23,689 nucleotides of DNA from Candidatus Avelusimicrobium alvi (GCA_002329395.1 DCTQ01000009.1:44204-67892); one strand, 5' to 3'; shown: positions 5,583 through 14,590, counted from the stretch's first letter. Notes: generated by a model not told the origin, from the letters alone. A program made the numbers and translations.

Positions 5583-5878
5583 TGTCCCGCACGTACGAAA
5601 CCTTAAAAAAGCCCCTTTTGACCGAGAAAAGCCTCATTGAAAGAGACACGCATAACCGCTACGGTTTTGTGGTAGCGAAAACCGCGTCCAAGGGCGAAAT
5701 TAAAACCGCGGTGGAAAAAATCTTTAACGTAACCGTTACCAAGATTAACACCATTTCCGTCACGGGCAAGACCCACCGGATGGGTCGCTTTGAGGGCAAA
5801 AGACCTGATTACAAAAAGGCTTTTGTTACCTTGAAAGAAGGCGATAAAATTGAAGTGGTGGAAGCCTCTTCAAAGTAG
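5582..5878 (+). CDS. rplW: Ribosomal protein L23
   Basis: 50S protein at the exit-tunnel mouth, docking site for signal recognition particle and trigger factor. 98 residues with PLLTEKSLIERDTHNRYGFVV at the front and TVTKINTISVTGKTHRMGRF in the middle, both typical. The start at 5582 is chosen over an in-frame ATG at 5552 because AAGGAGG (5568-5574) is 7 nt upstream and MSRTYETLKKPL is where the family begins; 5552 lies inside rplD. Confidence 0.96.
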   Translation: MSRTYETLKKPLLTEKSLIERDTHNRYGFVVAKTASKGEIKTAVEKIFNVTVTKINTISVTGKTHRMGRFEGKRPDYKKAFVTLKEGDKIEVVEASSK

Positions 5879-5900
5879 CTGAAAGGAGAAACTACTAACT

Positions 5901-6740
5901 ATGCCTATTAAGACATTTAGACCTTACACCCCTTCCCGCAGAACGATCACGGTATCGGATTATTCCGACATTACCAAGACCACTCCCGAGAAGAGCCTGA
6001 CCAAAGGTCTGCGCAAAACCGGCGGCAGAAACAACACCGGTATGATTATGGTGCGCCACATCGGCGGCGGCCACAGACGTGCTTACAGACAAATCGATTT
6101 TAAAAGAGAAAAATACGGCATTCCCGCCAAGGTCGTTTCCATTGAATACGATCCGAACAGAAGCGCGCGTATTTGCCTTTTAAACTACGCTGACGGCGAG
6201 AAGAGATACATCCTTCATCCGCTCGGCGTGCAGGTGGGCGATGTACTTATGTCCGGCCCGGCCGCAGATATTAAAGTGGGTAACTGCCTTGCTTTGAAAA
6301 ACATTCCCGAAGGTACTTTTATCCACGCGATTGAGCTTAAAGTCGGCAAAGGCGCGCAGCTCGCGCGCAGCGCCGGCAGCCAGGCTCAGCTTATGGCCAA
6401 AGAATCGGACTACGCCCATATCAAAATGCCGTCCGGCGAAATCCGCCTGGTCCCTAGCGCCTGCTGCGCCACGATCGGCCAGGTCGGCAACGTGGACCAC
6501 GGCAACATCGTGATCGGCAACGCCGGCAGAAACAGACACCGCGGTGAAAGACCTACCGTCCGCGGCAGCGCCATGAACGCAGTAGACCACCCGATGGGCG
6601 GCGGCCGCGGACACGGTAAAGGCGGCAACATTCCGCGCTCTCCCTGGAACCAGCAGACCCGCGGTCTGAAAACGCGCTCCACCAAGAAAGCGTTTGGCTG
6701 GATGATTGTCAGCGACAGAAGAAAAAATAAGGCTAAGTAA
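5901..6740 (+). CDS. rplB: Ribosomal protein L2
   Basis: 50S protein needed for subunit association and peptidyl transfer. 279 residues, normal length. It starts [13 protein letters not shown], has [12 protein letters not shown], and the C-terminal [16 protein letters not shown] segment with His230 corresponding to the functionally important His229 of E. coli. AAAGGAGAA is the ribosome binding site. rpsS begins 2 nt after the stop. Confidence 0.98.
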   Translation: MPIKTFRPYTPSRRTITVSDYSDITKTTPEKSLTKGLRKTGGRNNTGMIMVRHIGGGHRRAYRQIDFKREKYGIPAKVVSIEYDPNRSARICLLNYADGEKRYILHPLGVQVGDVLMSGPAADIKVGNCLALKNIPEGTFIHAIELKVGKGAQLARSAGSQAQLMAKESDYAHIKMPSGEIRLVPSACCATIGQVGNVDHGNIVIGNAGRNRHRGERPTVRGSAMNAVDHPMGGGRGHGKGGNIPRSPWNQQTRGLKTRSTKKAFGWMIVSDRRKNKAK

Positions 6741-6742
6741 TT

Positions 6743-7027
6743 ATGGGAAGATCAACTAAAAAAGGTCCGTTTGTAGATTTAAACTTATTGGAAAAAGTTC
6801 AGGCGATGAACGCTTCCAATGAAAAGAAACCTATCAAGACGTGGGCAAGAGCCTGCACCATCGTGCCGGAATTCGTGGGACACACGTTCCTCGTGCATAA
6901 TGGCAGAAAATTTCTTCCCATTTACGTTTCCGAAAGAATGGTAGGATACAAGCTCGGTGAATTTTCGTTCACCCGTTTGTTCAAAGGTCACGGTGGCATG
7001 ACGAAAGATTCCACCGCCCTGAAATAA
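6743..7027 (+). CDS. rpsS: Ribosomal protein S19
   Basis: 30S head protein that contacts S13 and the 23S bridge. 94 residues with the start [17 protein letters not shown] and the signature [28 protein letters not shown]. Complete and ordinary. No separate strong SD is present in the 2-nt gap; AAAAATAAGG within the rplB end may serve, so translation is likely coupled to rplB. Confidence 0.97.
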   Translation: MGRSTKKGPFVDLNLLEKVQAMNASNEKKPIKTWARACTIVPEFVGHTFLVHNGRKFLPIYVSERMVGYKLGEFSFTRLFKGHGGMTKDSTALK

Positions 7028-7043
7028 GAGTTGAGGATTTGAT

Positions 7044-7403
7044 ATGGAAGCTTGTGCAAAAGCTAAATTTCAACGCTTTGGCAGCCGCAAGGTGAACCTG
7101 GTCTTGGATCAGATCCGCGGTAAAAACGTGAAAGCGGCGGAAGATGTTCTTCCGTTCGTCGCCAAACGCACCGCTGACCTGGTTGCCAAGACGCTTCACA
7201 GCGCCGCCGCCAACCTGGAAGTTAAAGCTGGTAAAAAGCTGGATTTGGGCAAGGTCTTCATTAAAGAAGCGTTTGCCAATCTCGGCCCCAGCAGCCACTT
7301 GAAAAGAGTGCAGCCCGGCCCGCAAGGCCGCGCGATGCCTTACAAAAAGAGCATGTGCCATCTGACTGTTATCGTTACCGACGAAAAAAAGGGAGGTCGC
7401 TAA
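7044..7403 (+). CDS. rplV: Ribosomal protein L22
   Basis: 50S protein whose beta-hairpin lines the exit tunnel. 119 residues with [19 protein letters not shown] near the front and the hairpin [30 protein letters not shown] near the end. Length and motifs are typical. GAGGATTTG precedes the start. rpsC follows by 3 nt. Confidence 0.97.
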   Translation: MEACAKAKFQRFGSRKVNLVLDQIRGKNVKAAEDVLPFVAKRTADLVAKTLHSAAANLEVKAGKKLDLGKVFIKEAFANLGPSSHLKRVQPGPQGRAMPYKKSMCHLTVIVTDEKKGGR

Positions 7404-7406
7404 TTT

Positions 7407-8141
7407 ATGGGACACAAGATTCATCCCCGGTCAATTAGATTAGGTTATATTCAGGACTGGCGCTCCAGATGGTTCGCCCCCAAGAATATGCCGGCGCTGA
7501 TTATGGAAGATTTCCAGATCCGCAAAATCATTGACGACAAATTCAAAATGGCGGCCGTCAGCTACGTCGGCATTGAAAGAGCCGGTGCGTTCCTGCGCAT
7601 TAACGTTCACACCGCCCGCCCGGGCGTGGTGATCGGCAAAAAAGGCGCCGACATTGAAGCCTTGAGAAAGGAAATTGAAGCCCTTACCGGCAGCAAAACT
7701 TTCGTCAACGTAATTGAAATCAAAAATCCGGAAACGGACGCCCAGCTGGTTGCCCAGAACATCGCTATGCAGCTTGAAAAACGCGCGCACTACGGCGCCG
7801 CCATCAAGAAAGCGATTGAAAAGGCCCTGTCCGGCAAAGCGCTCGGCATTAAGATTATGGTATCCGGCAGACTCGGCGGCGCGGAAATCGCCCGCACCGA
7901 GTGGAAACGCGAAGGCCGCGTTCCGCTGCATACCCTGTGCGCCGATATTGATTACGGCTTCACCGAAGCCAATACCATCAGCGGTAAAATCGGCATTAAA
8001 GTCTGGATTTTCAAGAGAACCCACTTCGCCAAATCTCCCAAAGAGATTATGAACGAACTCAAGAAACATCGCGACATGGAAAGCGGTTCCAACGAAGGCG
8101 CGGCGGAGGTTGCCGCTGCCCCGGCCGAGGAAACCAAATAG
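7407..8141 (+). CDS. rpsC: Ribosomal protein S3
   Basis: 30S protein at the mRNA entry site with helicase activity together with S4 and S5. 244 residues. It opens GHKIHPRSIRLGYIQDWRSRWF, has a KH domain with VVIGKKGADIEALRKEIE, and the C-domain GRLGGAEIARTEW. The tail after KKHRDME is a short Ala/Glu-rich extension (EGAAEVAAAPAEE), of the same style as tails on L3, S5 and S11 here. GGGAGG before the start is inside rplV. Confidence 0.97.
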   Translation: MGHKIHPRSIRLGYIQDWRSRWFAPKNMPALIMEDFQIRKIIDDKFKMAAVSYVGIERAGAFLRINVHTARPGVVIGKKGADIEALRKEIEALTGSKTFVNVIEIKNPETDAQLVAQNIAMQLEKRAHYGAAIKKAIEKALSGKALGIKIMVSGRLGGAEIARTEWKREGRVPLHTLCADIDYGFTEANTISGKIGIKVWIFKRTHFAKSPKEIMNELKKHRDMESGSNEGAAEVAAAPAEETK

Positions 8142-8154
8142 AGGACTTTGACAT

Positions 8155-8565
8155 ATGTTGATGCCTAAAAGAGTTAAATATCGCAAACCCTTCAGCGCTC
8201 CGCGCATTAAAGGCAACGCCAAACGCGGTGCGGAAGTGGTGTTCGGCGAATTTGGGTTGAAAGCTTTGGAGCCCAAATGGATTACCGCCCGGCAGATTGA
8301 AGCTGCCCGTATCACCTTGTCCCGTTTCATCAAGAAAAAAGGCAAATTGTGGATTCGCATTTTCCCGGACAAAGCCATCACGAAACACCCCGCCGAAACC
8401 CGTATGGGTAAAGGTAAAGGCGCGCCCGAATACTGGGCCGCGGTCGTGAAGCCCGGCAGAATTTTGTTTGAACTGGAAGGCGCTTCTCTCGAAGACACCA
8501 AGAGAGCCATGCGTTTGGCTTCCGACAAACTGCCGATTAAGACGAAACTGGTAACCAGAAGGTAG
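8155..8565 (+). CDS. rplP: Ribosomal protein L16
   Basis: 50S protein near the A-site tRNA elbow. 136 residues, with [11 protein letters not shown] at the start, [30 protein letters not shown] and [12 protein letters not shown], all diagnostic. The start at the first ATG (8155) keeps the MLxPKR opening typical of L16; AGAGGA about 10 nt upstream supports it. A second in-frame ATG is at 8161. Confidence 0.97.
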   Translation: MLMPKRVKYRKPFSAPRIKGNAKRGAEVVFGEFGLKALEPKWITARQIEAARITLSRFIKKKGKLWIRIFPDKAITKHPAETRMGKGKGAPEYWAAVVKPGRILFELEGASLEDTKRAMRLASDKLPIKTKLVTRR

Positions 8566-8568
8566 TTT

Positions 8569-8772
8569 ATGAAGACGAACGAAAAAGAAGCTTTGAAAAA
8601 CAAAACGTTGGCCGAACTGAACGAAGCGCTCGGCAAAGCCCAGGAAAAGAAGTTCAATCTTCTTTTCAAACACAGCACCACCCCCATCGCCAACCCGATG
8701 GAAATCAGAGCTGTAAGACGCGAGATTGCTCTTCTGCAAACGCTGATCAACCAGAAGAAAGAGCAAAAATAG
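8569..8772 (+). CDS. rpmC: Ribosomal protein L29
   Basis: Small two-helix 50S protein at the tunnel exit. 67 residues: LKNKTLAELNEALGKAQEKKFNLLFKHST, then NPMEIRAVRREIALLQTLINQK. Matches L29 in helix pattern, the N-P-x-x-IRxVRR motif and position between rplP and rpsQ. Starts 3 nt after rplP with AGAAGG overlapping its end. Confidence 0.95.
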   Translation: MKTNEKEALKNKTLAELNEALGKAQEKKFNLLFKHSTTPIANPMEIRAVRREIALLQTLINQKKEQK

Positions 8773-8783
8773 AGGTTTGAAAC

Positions 8784-9053
8784 ATGGAAAATCAAGAATC
8801 CCGTGCTAAAAGAAAAGTCCTCACCGGTGTGGTTGTTTCCGACAAAATGAACAAAACCCGCACCGTGACGGTGGAACGCCTGGTCCATGACGACCGCTAT
8901 GGCAAGACGCTCAAAAGAGCGGCCAAATTCCACGCGCACGACGAGGCCAACGAAAGCAAAATCGGCGACAAAGTGGAAATCATGAGCACCCGCCCGGTTT
9001 CCAAAACGACGAAATGGCGTGTTTCCAAGATTGTGGAAAAAGCCAGAGCTTAG
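8784..9053 (+). CDS. rpsQ: Ribosomal protein S17
   Basis: Primary 16S rRNA-binding protein of the 30S body. 89 residues, OB-fold. RKVLTGVVVSDKMNKTRTVTVE at the front and GDKVEIMSTRPVSKTTKWRV at the back are the family signatures. AGAGGTTTG precedes the start. Normal length and order. Confidence 0.97.
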   Translation: MENQESRAKRKVLTGVVVSDKMNKTRTVTVERLVHDDRYGKTLKRAAKFHAHDEANESKIGDKVEIMSTRPVSKTTKWRVSKIVEKARA

Positions 9054-9081
9054 TTTTTTAAAACTACGGAGTTATTAAAGT

Positions 9082-9450
9082 ATGATTCAATTAAGAAGCA
9101 TAGTCAATGTGGCCGACAATTCCGGCGCGCGTAAAGTGCAATGCTTTAAAGTGCGCGGCGGCCACCACCGGGATATCGCAACTTTGGGAGATGTCGTGAT
9201 GTGCTCCGTCAGAGATGCGATCCCTACCTCCGCCATTAAGAAAGGCGACGTGGTCCGCGCGGTAGTCGTTCGCGTAGCCCGCGAAAGAAGAAGAAAAGAC
9301 GGTTCCTATATTCGCTTTGATGACAACGCTGTCTGCATCATCAACGATAACGGCGAACCCAAAGGCACCCGTGTGTTCGGTCCTATTGCCAGAGAACTCA
9401 GAGAAAAGAACTTTTTAAAGATCATTTCCCTGGCTCCTGAGGTGGTATAA
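9082..9450 (+). CDS. rplN: Ribosomal protein L14
   Basis: 50S protein forming an intersubunit bridge. 122 residues starting [21 protein letters not shown], with [27 protein letters not shown] basic loop and [24 protein letters not shown] at the end. Classical length. This start of the spc cluster lies only 28 nt after rpsQ, so S10 and spc appear fused into one operon. SD ACGGAG. Confidence 0.98.
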   Translation: MIQLRSIVNVADNSGARKVQCFKVRGGHHRDIATLGDVVMCSVRDAIPTSAIKKGDVVRAVVVRVARERRRKDGSYIRFDDNAVCIINDNGEPKGTRVFGPIARELREKNFLKIISLAPEVV

Positions 9451-9452
9451 GT

Positions 9453-9761
9453 ATGATTATTAAGAAGAAAGATACCGTTTTGGTGCTGTCCGGCAAGGAC
9501 AAAGGCAAGAAAGGCGAAGTGAAATCGGTCAATCCGGCCAAGAACAAAGTGGTTGTGTCCGGCGTGAATATGATTTCCAAACACGTGAAACCTTCCCAAG
9601 ACAAGCAGGGCGGCATTGTGCAGATGGAAGCGGCGATGGACGCGTCCAACGTAGCCATCATCTGCGGCAAATGCAAAAAAGCCATGACGCCTAAGATGCA
9701 AATTTCGGCCGACGGCAAAAAAACGCGCGTCTGCCGCAAATGCAACGAGCCGATCATTTAA
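9453..9761 (+). CDS. rplX: Ribosomal protein L24 (zinc-ribbon type)
   Basis: Assembly-initiator protein of the 50S subunit. 102 residues with the KOW motif (DTVLVLSGKDKGKKGEVK), HVKPSQDKQGGIVQMEAAMDASNV, and a C-terminal pair CGKC and CRKC that can bind zinc, as in many non-proteobacterial L24 proteins. GAGGTGGTATAAG upstream, within rplN, serves as the ribosome binding site; the gap is 2 nt. Confidence 0.97.
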   Translation: MIIKKKDTVLVLSGKDKGKKGEVKSVNPAKNKVVVSGVNMISKHVKPSQDKQGGIVQMEAAMDASNVAIICGKCKKAMTPKMQISADGKKTRVCRKCNEPII

Positions 9762-9778
9762 TCTAGGTAAAAGTTAAA

Positions 9779-10372
9779 ATGACTAAGAAAGAAACTAAAA
9801 ACGTAACGAAGGCGCCCGAAGGCTATCAGCCGAAACTGCAGGCCCTTTACAAAGAAAAAGTGCTTCCGGCCTTGCTCAAAGATATGGGCGTAAAAAGCCC
9901 GATGGCCGCGCCGAAACTGACGAAAATCGTCATCAACATCGGCGTGAAAGAAGCCCGCGAAGACATCAAAGCGATGGAAATCGCCAAAGAAGATTTGAGC
10001 GCCATCGCCGGACAGGCCGCCCAAGTCAGAAGAGCGAAAAAATCCATCTCCAACTTTAAGTTGAGAGAAGGTATGCCCATCGGCGTGCGCGTAACGCTGC
10101 GCGGCGCGAAGATGTATGAATTCATGGAACGCTTCATCACCATCGCCTGCCCCCGCATCCGCGACTTTCAGGGTTTTAACCCGAGCTTTGACGGAAAAGG
10201 CAATTTGAACCTGGGTATTAAAGAACATTATATTTTCCCGGAAATTGATGTGGAAAAATCACCCAAAGCCCACGGTATGAACATTACGTTCGTCACCACG
10301 GCCAGCAACGACGAAGGCGGCCGCCTGCTCATGGATTACATGGGTATGCCCTTCCGCAAATCGGCTAAATAA
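9779..10372 (+). CDS. rplE: Ribosomal protein L5
   Basis: 50S protein binding 5S rRNA and contacting P-site tRNA. 197 residues, slightly longer than the usual ~180 because of a charged N-terminal stretch (TKKETKNVTKAPEGY). Motifs: LTKIVINIGVKEA, RRAKKSISNFKLREGMPIGVRVTLRG, and GKGNLNLGIKEHYIFPEID. In E. coli S8 represses the operon near the rplE start; no such fold was found here, whereas one is seen before rpsH. Confidence 0.97.
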   Translation: MTKKETKNVTKAPEGYQPKLQALYKEKVLPALLKDMGVKSPMAAPKLTKIVINIGVKEAREDIKAMEIAKEDLSAIAGQAAQVRRAKKSISNFKLREGMPIGVRVTLRGAKMYEFMERFITIACPRIRDFQGFNPSFDGKGNLNLGIKEHYIFPEIDVEKSPKAHGMNITFVTTASNDEGGRLLMDYMGMPFRKSAK

Positions 10373-10390
10373 TAGGAGCAAAAAAACTTT

Positions 10391-10576
10391 ATGGCTACTA
10401 AAGCATGGGTTGCAAAAATGGCTAAAGACCAAAAGTTCGCCGTGCGCTACCACAACAGATGCCAAATCTGCGGGCGCGCGAGAGGTTACTACCGCGACTT
10501 CGGTCTCTGCCGTATCTGCCTGAGAAAAATGGCACACCAGGGTCTCATCCCGGGTCTTAGAAAATCGAGCTGGTAA
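10391..10576 (+). CDS. rpsN: Ribosomal protein S14, zinc-binding (type Z)
   Basis: 30S head protein. The short 61-residue form keeps CxxC-x12-CxxC (C24, C27, C40, C43), the zinc-binding S14 version, as opposed to the ~100-residue zinc-free one. It ends with the conserved [18 protein letters not shown] upstream is the SD. A 72-nt gap, unusually long for this operon, separates it from rpsH and contains a regulatory-looking hairpin. Confidence 0.98.
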   Translation: MATKAWVAKMAKDQKFAVRYHNRCQICGRARGYYRDFGLCRICLRKMAHQGLIPGLRKSSW

Positions 10577-10580
10577 TTAC

Positions 10581-10648
10581 AGGAGGAGGTACCTTTTTCG
10601 GGCCAACTCCGCAAAACGGAAAGTGGCTTGGAAGGGTAGCCTATAGAA
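10581..10648 (+). promoter_or_regulatory. Shine-Dalgarno plus bridging hairpin before rpsH; possible S8 site
   Basis: AGGAGGAGG at 10581-10589 lies about 60 nt before the rpsH ATG, with no good SD close to it. Between them 10587-10642 folds into one hairpin. The lower stem (10587-10598 with 10630-10642) has one bulge, and the middle stem is GGGCCA/TGGCTT (10600-10605 with 10624-10629). An A-rich internal loop separates it from the upper stem TCCG/CGGA with loop CAAAA. Folded, it leaves AGGAGG 6 nt from the ATG. AACT facing AAAG in the loop recalls the AACU/AAAU core of 16S helix 21 bound by S8. The fold is seen; regulation is inference. Confidence 0.55.
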
Positions 10649-11041
10649 ATGGATCCAATCGCAGATTTCTTAACCAGAATAAGAAACGCCAATATGAAAA
10701 AGAAAGAAAAAGTGGACATCCCTTTTTCTAAAATTAAAACCGAAATTGCGCGCATCCTGAAAGAAGAAGGATACATCGCCAATTTCAAAGCCGTCCACAA
10801 CGAAACCAAGGGCGGCGTGGTAAGAGTGTTTTTGAAATACACGCCTGAAAACGAATGCGTAATCCAGGGCCTCAAAAGAGTGTCCAAACCGGGTTCCCGC
10901 GTTTACAGCGCCTATAACAATATTCCTAAAGTTCGCGGCGCTTTCGGCATTTCCATTCTTTCCACTTCCAAGGGCCTTATGACCGACGCCCAAGCCAAAG
11001 CCGAAAAAATCGGCGGCGAGCTTTTGTGCCAGGTCTGGTAA
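10649..11041 (+). CDS. rpsH: Ribosomal protein S8
   Basis: Primary 16S rRNA-binding protein of the 30S platform and, in E. coli, the spc-operon autorepressor. 130 residues, with [14 protein letters not shown] at the start, [16 protein letters not shown], and [17 protein letters not shown] near the end. Complete and normal in length. Its own start codon lacks an adjacent SD; a strong SD sits on the far side of a hairpin immediately upstream. Confidence 0.97.
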   Translation: MDPIADFLTRIRNANMKKKEKVDIPFSKIKTEIARILKEEGYIANFKAVHNETKGGVVRVFLKYTPENECVIQGLKRVSKPGSRVYSAYNNIPKVRGAFGISILSTSKGLMTDAQAKAEKIGGELLCQVW

Positions 11042-11050
11042 GGGGGAATT

Positions 11051-11602
11051 ATGAGCAGAATCGGTAAAAAAATCATCAATATTCCCGCTGCCACCAAAGT
11101 GGAAATTAAAGAAAACGTGATTACCGCCACCGGCGCGCTGGGCACTTTGTCCTACGTCATCCCGGAAGGAATCACCCCGAACCTGGAAGGCGCCGTTTTG
11201 ACGTTCTCCATCCCGGAAACCCGCTGGAAAGAACTCAACGCCCTTCACGGCACCACCCGCGCCAACGTCTCCAACATCATTGAAGGCGTAACGACCGGTT
11301 TCACCAAAGTGTTGGAAATCAACGGTTTGGGTTACCGCGCGAACGTGGCGGGCCAAAAACTTAATTTGGACCTGGGTTTCTCTCACCCCGTCAATTTGGA
11401 TATCCCCGCCGGCCTTACGGTTGCGGTGGATCCGAAATCCGGCGCGGTAACGATTAAAGGCAGCGACAAGTTCAAAGTGGGCGATTTCGCGGCCAAAATC
11501 AGAAGAATCAGACCTCCGGAGCCCTATAAAGGCAGCGGTATTAAATACCAGGGCGAACATATTGCCCGCAAAGCCGGTAAAACTGCGGCGGGAGGCAAAT
11601 AA
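11051..11602 (+). CDS. rplF: Ribosomal protein L6
   Basis: 50S protein near the factor-binding site. 183 residues made of two similar domains; starts [13 protein letters not shown], has [26 protein letters not shown], and ends with [20 protein letters not shown] followed by a basic tail. The usual length is about 178. GGGGGAATT precedes the start. rplR begins 2 nt after the stop. Confidence 0.98.
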   Translation: MSRIGKKIINIPAATKVEIKENVITATGALGTLSYVIPEGITPNLEGAVLTFSIPETRWKELNALHGTTRANVSNIIEGVTTGFTKVLEINGLGYRANVAGQKLNLDLGFSHPVNLDIPAGLTVAVDPKSGAVTIKGSDKFKVGDFAAKIRRIRPPEPYKGSGIKYQGEHIARKAGKTAAGGK

Positions 11603-11604
11603 TT

Positions 11605-11970
11605 ATGGCCACTAAACAAGAAAGATACCAATACAGAAAGGACCGCAGCCGCGGCCACCTCTTGAAAAACGGTGCGCACCGCCCGCGCCTTTCGGTGTAC
11701 AGAAGCTTGAAATATATCTATGCCCAAATCATTGACGACAATAACCACAGCACTTTAGTGTCTGCGACCACGTTGTCCAAAGAATTTGAAGGCAAGTTTG
11801 ACACCTCCGCCAAGAGCGTAGAAGCCGCCAAAGCTTTAGGCGCGGCCATCGCGAAGAAAGCGCTTGAAAAAGGCATCACGGAAGTGATGTTTGACCGCGG
11901 CGGACGCGTGTACCACGGCAGAATCAAAGCGCTTGCGGATTCCGCCAGAGAAGCAGGATTGAAATTCTAA
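11605..11970 (+). CDS. rplR: Ribosomal protein L18
   Basis: 50S protein that binds 5S rRNA with L5. 121 residues: [19 protein letters not shown] (28-46), then [13 protein letters not shown], and [24 protein letters not shown] at the end, all typical. GGGAGG within the rplF end is the likely SD. Confidence 0.97.
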   Translation: MATKQERYQYRKDRSRGHLLKNGAHRPRLSVYRSLKYIYAQIIDDNNHSTLVSATTLSKEFEGKFDTSAKSVEAAKALGAAIAKKALEKGITEVMFDRGGRVYHGRIKALADSAREAGLKF

Positions 11971-11987
11971 GGTCACAGGTGAATTTA

Positions 11988-12590
11988 ATGTCCAATGAAA
12001 CGCTAGTAAAAAGCGATAACAAAAAAGAAGCGAAAGGCAAAAGAGCCGAGTTTCAAAAAGCAAGACCGCTCGCCGAAGGCAAGACGACGGTCATCCACGT
12101 AGCCAGAACGGCCAAGGTAGTCAAAGGCGGTAAACGCTTTGGCTTCCGCGCGCTCGTCGTGGTCGGAAACGGCATGGGCAAAGTGGGCGTTGCTATTGGC
12201 AAGGCGAATCAGGTTCAGCTGGCTATCGCCAAAGCTGAATCCCACGCGAGAAAGCACATGATTACGTTCCCGATTTCGGGCGAAACCATTCCGCACGAAG
12301 TCATCGGCAAGTTTGGCGCCGCTTCCGTTTGGATGAAGCCCGCCGCCCCCGGTACCGGTGTAATCGCCGGCAGCGGTGCGCGCCTCTTGTTTGAAGCTGC
12401 CGGTATTAAGGACGTCCTGGCCAAGAGCCTGGGCAGCTCCAACCCGTGCAACCTCGTGTACGCGACGATGGAAGCTTTCAAACAGCTTAAAAGCAAAGAA
12501 GCGGTGAACGTCATCCGCGGCAAGGCTGAAAAAGCCGCCGCCGAAGCCCCGAAAGCTGAAGTGAAAGCCGAAGCCGCCAAGGCCGAATAG
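11988..12590 (+). CDS. rpsE: Ribosomal protein S5
   Basis: 30S protein at the mRNA entry and decoding accuracy site. 200 residues. The dsRBD-like part has [21 protein letters not shown] (near [12 protein letters not shown]) and the C-domain has [34 protein letters not shown] charged N-terminal segment and an Ala/Lys/Glu C-tail flank the core. The start at 11988 (ATG) is preferred over an in-frame GTG at 11979 because AGGTGA at 11977-11982 is its SD. The usual next gene rpmD is missing. Confidence 0.96.
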   Translation: MSNETLVKSDNKKEAKGKRAEFQKARPLAEGKTTVIHVARTAKVVKGGKRFGFRALVVVGNGMGKVGVAIGKANQVQLAIAKAESHARKHMITFPISGETIPHEVIGKFGAASVWMKPAAPGTGVIAGSGARLLFEAAGIKDVLAKSLGSSNPCNLVYATMEAFKQLKSKEAVNVIRGKAEKAAAEAPKAEVKAEAAKAE

Positions 12591-12608
12591 TTTTGTGGAG
12601 AGAATAAA

Positions 12609-13070
12609 ATGGTAACTTTGAATAAACTTTTCCCTAAACACGGGTCTAGAAAAGAAAAAAGACGCTTGGGCATCGGCCCGGGTTCCGGTCTGGGCAACTA
12701 CTGCACCAAAGGCATGAAAGGCCAGACCTCCCGCTCCGGCAACAGCCGCAAAGAAAGCAAAGAAGGCGGTCAGATGCCTCTTATCCGCCACACGCCGAAA
12801 AGCGGTTTTTCCAATAAGGATTTTGCCAAACGCTACGATTACGTTAACGTAGGCTCCCTGGAAAAAGTGTTTGCCGCGGGTGCGGAAGTAACCCCCGAAG
12901 CTTTGAAAAAAGCGGGCGTCATTCACGACGCTTCCCGCGTGAAAGTGCTGGCGAACGGCGCTTTGACCAAAGCTTTAAAAGTGTCTGCCCACGGTTTTTC
13001 CGCCACCGCCAAAGCGGCGATTGAAAAAGCCGGCGGCACCGTAACCGTTATTGAACAGAAGACCAAATAA
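12609..13070 (+). CDS. rplO: Ribosomal protein L15
   Basis: 50S assembly protein. 153 residues with PKHGSRKEKRRLGIGPGSGLG, GRGHKGQ-like KGMKGQTSRSG, and PLIRHTPKSGFSNKDF; C-terminal half VKVLANGALTKALKVSAHGFSATAKAAIEKAGG. Follows rpsE directly by 18 nt with TGGAGAG as SD. Stop TAA shares its last A with the secY ATG. Confidence 0.97.
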   Translation: MVTLNKLFPKHGSRKEKRRLGIGPGSGLGNYCTKGMKGQTSRSGNSRKESKEGGQMPLIRHTPKSGFSNKDFAKRYDYVNVGSLEKVFAAGAEVTPEALKKAGVIHDASRVKVLANGALTKALKVSAHGFSATAKAAIEKAGGTVTVIEQKTK

Positions 13071-14407
13071 TGGCTAACAACACAGTTGCAAATATCTTTA
13101 ACGCTCCCGAACTCAAGAAGAGACTTCTCTTCTTGATCGGGGCGTTGGCCGTTTTCCGGATTGCAGCTGCAATCCCAATACCCGGTATCAACACCGACGT
13201 TTTGAAACAAATGTTTGCCGCCCACCAGAACGGTATTCTCGGTTTTATGAATATCTTTTCCGGCGGCGCTTTGGGCAAATTCTCGATTTTGGCCCTGGGT
13301 ATTATGCCGTACATCAACGCGTCCATTATTATGGGCCTCGTGCGCGGAGCGCATATTTTCCCTGCGCTTGACAGAATGCATAAAGAGGGCGAATCCGGCA
13401 GAAGAAAAGAAAACCAGATTACCCGTATTTTTGCACTGTTCCTGGCTGTTTTGCAAGGCGCCATGATGACGTTCGCCATCACGAAAGTGGAAGGCGCGGG
13501 CGGCGTTTCGGCGGTAGTCAATCCGTCTTTTATGTTTTTTGTCACCACCGTACTGACCCTGGCGGCCGGTACGATGTTTGTCATGTGGCTTGGCGAGCAG
13601 ATTACGGAAAAAGGGGTGGGTAACGGTATTTCGCTCATCATTTTTGCCGGCATCGTGGACCGCCTTCCCGGCGCGATTATGGAAGTGGTGCACCGCGTGC
13701 AGACGGACGAAATGGACTTTTTCATGGCGCTCGTCATTTTCGGTGCGGCCGTTGTCATTACCGCCCTGGTGGTGTGGCTGGAAACGGCCCAGCGCCAAAT
13801 CCCGGTCCAATACGCCAAACGCCAGGTGGGGAACAAAACCTACGGCGGGCAGACCAGCTATTTGCCGCTGAAGATTGACCAGAGCGGCGTAATCGCGGTA
13901 ATCTTTGCTTCGTCCGTTATCTCCCTGCCGCTGACGATTGCCAGCTTTAATCAGGAAGCTCCCTGGGCGCAGAAACTGTTGGAATCCATGAACCACAGCA
14001 GCGTGCTGTATATGGTGCTGTTCTCCGCGCTGATTATTTTCTTCTGTTATTTCTACAATTCTATGACGATTAACCCGTCCGATTTGGCTGATAATATGAA
14101 GAAATGGGGCGGCTTCATTCCCGGCATCCGCCCGGGCGAACCGACGAAAAATTACATTGAATGGGTAATGAACCGCCTGACGTTCTGCGGCGCGATTTTC
14201 GTCTGTTTGATTGCTGTTCTGCCGGACTTTTTCCGCGCGGAATTTAACGTAGACTTTTACTTCGGCGGTACGGCCTTGCTGATCGTCGTCGGCGTCGCGT
14301 TGGATACCGTCGGCCAGGTCCAGGCGCATCTGCTGGCCCGCAACTACGAGCCGCTGATGAAAGGCAGCAAACGCATTAAAGGCCGCTGGTTCAACGTCGG
14401 ACAGTAA
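13070..14407 (+). CDS. secY: Protein translocase subunit SecY
   Basis: Pore-forming subunit of the SecYEG channel in the inner membrane. 445 residues with about ten predicted membrane segments. The first segment (20-40) ends in IPIPGIN, the plug region has NIFSGGALGKFSILALGIMP, and the C-terminal cytosolic loop has IPGIRPGEPTKNYIEWVMNR, all standard. It overlaps the rplO stop by one base without its own strong SD, so it is probably translationally coupled. It would export the pilin, lipoproteins and MreC/PBP2 encoded in this window. A 213-nt gap follows. Confidence 0.97.
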   Translation: MANNTVANIFNAPELKKRLLFLIGALAVFRIAAAIPIPGINTDVLKQMFAAHQNGILGFMNIFSGGALGKFSILALGIMPYINASIIMGLVRGAHIFPALDRMHKEGESGRRKENQITRIFALFLAVLQGAMMTFAITKVEGAGGVSAVVNPSFMFFVTTVLTLAAGTMFVMWLGEQITEKGVGNGISLIIFAGIVDRLPGAIMEVVHRVQTDEMDFFMALVIFGAAVVITALVVWLETAQRQIPVQYAKRQVGNKTYGGQTSYLPLKIDQSGVIAVIFASSVISLPLTIASFNQEAPWAQKLLESMNHSSVLYMVLFSALIIFFCYFYNSMTINPSDLADNMKKWGGFIPGIRPGEPTKNYIEWVMNRLTFCGAIFVCLIAVLPDFFRAEFNVDFYFGGTALLIVVGVALDTVGQVQAHLLARNYEPLMKGSKRIKGRWFNVGQ

Positions 14408-14435
14408 TTTTACGGATTTTGGGGCATTTCTTTGT

Positions 14436-14479
14436 TGTGCGCCCTTTCCCCGGCAGTAAGTATGCTTTAGGGGCGCACA
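14436..14479 (+). other. Hairpin after secY
   Basis: TGTGCGCCC (14436-14444) and GGGCGCACA (14471-14479) form a perfect 9-bp stem with a 26-nt loop. No T run follows, so it is not a convincing terminator. It begins 29 nt after the secY stop. Confidence 0.5.
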
Positions 14480-14552
14480 CGCAGAATTGCCCGCAAAATC
14501 CTAAAAATTATTCAATCAACAAAGTTGTTCTTTCCAGAATTTTTAACAAATT

Positions 14553-14590
14553 ATTTTGCGTTTGGCTCTTACGGGGGCTAAACGCAAAGT
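14553..14590 (+). promoter_or_regulatory. Long hairpin upstream of adk
   Basis: TTGCGTTTGGCTC (14556-14568) pairs with GGGCTAAACGCAA (14575-14587) over 13 bp with two G-U pairs and a 6-nt loop, extendable to 16 pairs (14553-14590). It ends 30 nt before the GTG start of adk, which has only a weak SD. The 9-mer CAAAGTTGT occurs on both sides (14520-14528 and 14585-14593). A leader or mRNA-processing role is possible; unproven. Confidence 0.4.

Noticed and set aside
11979..11987. GTG start for S5 at 11979
   Set aside because: The GTG lies inside the AGGTGA that serves as SD for the ATG at 11988.
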